Assembly: GCF_021398715.1 (NCBI RefSeq)
Contig: NZ_CP090347.1
Span: forward strand, 124,001-188,000
Reading direction: 5' to 3'
Length of the DNA stretch: 64,000 nucleotides
Origin: Microbacterium binotii
GTDB lineage: Bacteria > Actinomycetota > Actinomycetes > Actinomycetales > Microbacteriaceae
A program made the translations under genes and the position numbers. The notes below the pieces were generated by a model, which was not told the DNA's origin, did no database searches, and was given only the letters and a program-made list of their open reading frames with translations. Positions 63,971-64,000 of this stretch are shown here, in pieces (the first letter of the stretch is position 1; every line of letters begins with the position of its first letter).

Positions 63971-64000
63971 GTCCTGGGGACAGCGGAGAGCTTTCTGGCA

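Overview
The window is high-GC DNA from an actinobacterium, most likely a Microbacterium-type member of the Microbacteriaceae. Supporting signs are the strong G/C bias at third codon positions, a DUF222/HNH endonuclease gene, DesK/DesR-like two-component signalling, a Septum_form-type lipoprotein and many leaderless start sites (TANNNT 6-8 nt before ATG or GTG). No rRNA, tRNA, CRISPR array, insertion sequence or prophage was seen.

Layout. Bases 1-13000 are ordinary chromosome: the 5' end of a GH13 alpha-glucosidase, apt, a DUF222/HNH protein, a zinc alcohol dehydrogenase, small membrane proteins, an XRE/MmyB regulator, a PadR/HAAS pair, an SDR, a GIY-YIG protein and two orphan genes. Bases 13000-49800 hold a roughly 37 kb island for purine and related N-heterocycle catabolism. 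It contains uraH/uraD, then a coupled run allB - acetamidase/formamidase - AtzH/HpxZ-amidase fusion - pucG - allantoate amidohydrolase. It also has three XRE-cupin regulators, three adenosine-deaminase-superfamily proteins, two amidohydrolase-superfamily deaminases, two NMT1-type lipoproteins with one ABC transporter, a six-gene operon (deaminase, aldehyde dehydrogenase, flavin monooxygenase, two-subunit TPP decarboxylase, GMC oxidoreductase), a molybdenum hydroxylase with its XdhC and MocA maturation factors, and a nucleoside phosphorylase. A TetR/DUF1304/quinone-reductase module sits inside the island. Bases 49800-64000 return to housekeeping and transport: two tandem paralogous membrane proteins, a 2-hydroxyacid dehydrogenase, a ThrE-type exporter, an Azt zinc-uptake system with a Zur-like box, a two-component system with an ABC-2 exporter, purQ/purS, and a promoter carrying CebR-type operators at the right edge.

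How it fits together. Nucleosides would be split by the phosphorylase, bases deaminated by the various deaminases, and hydroxypurines oxidised by the molybdenum enzyme. After a uricase that is not in this window, UraH/UraD, AllB and the allantoate amidohydrolase lead to ureidoglycine, which PucG transaminates, probably yielding oxalurate for the amidase fusion. Four promoters of the island share GAAA-N10-TTAGCGT, suggesting a common control element.

Intergenic space is rich in palindromic repeats. One family, arms CGCCTGTCACAGATCG, occurs six times, each copy 15-57 nt downstream of a minus-strand stop codon. At least three other two-copy or single-copy hairpin families occupy similar positions.
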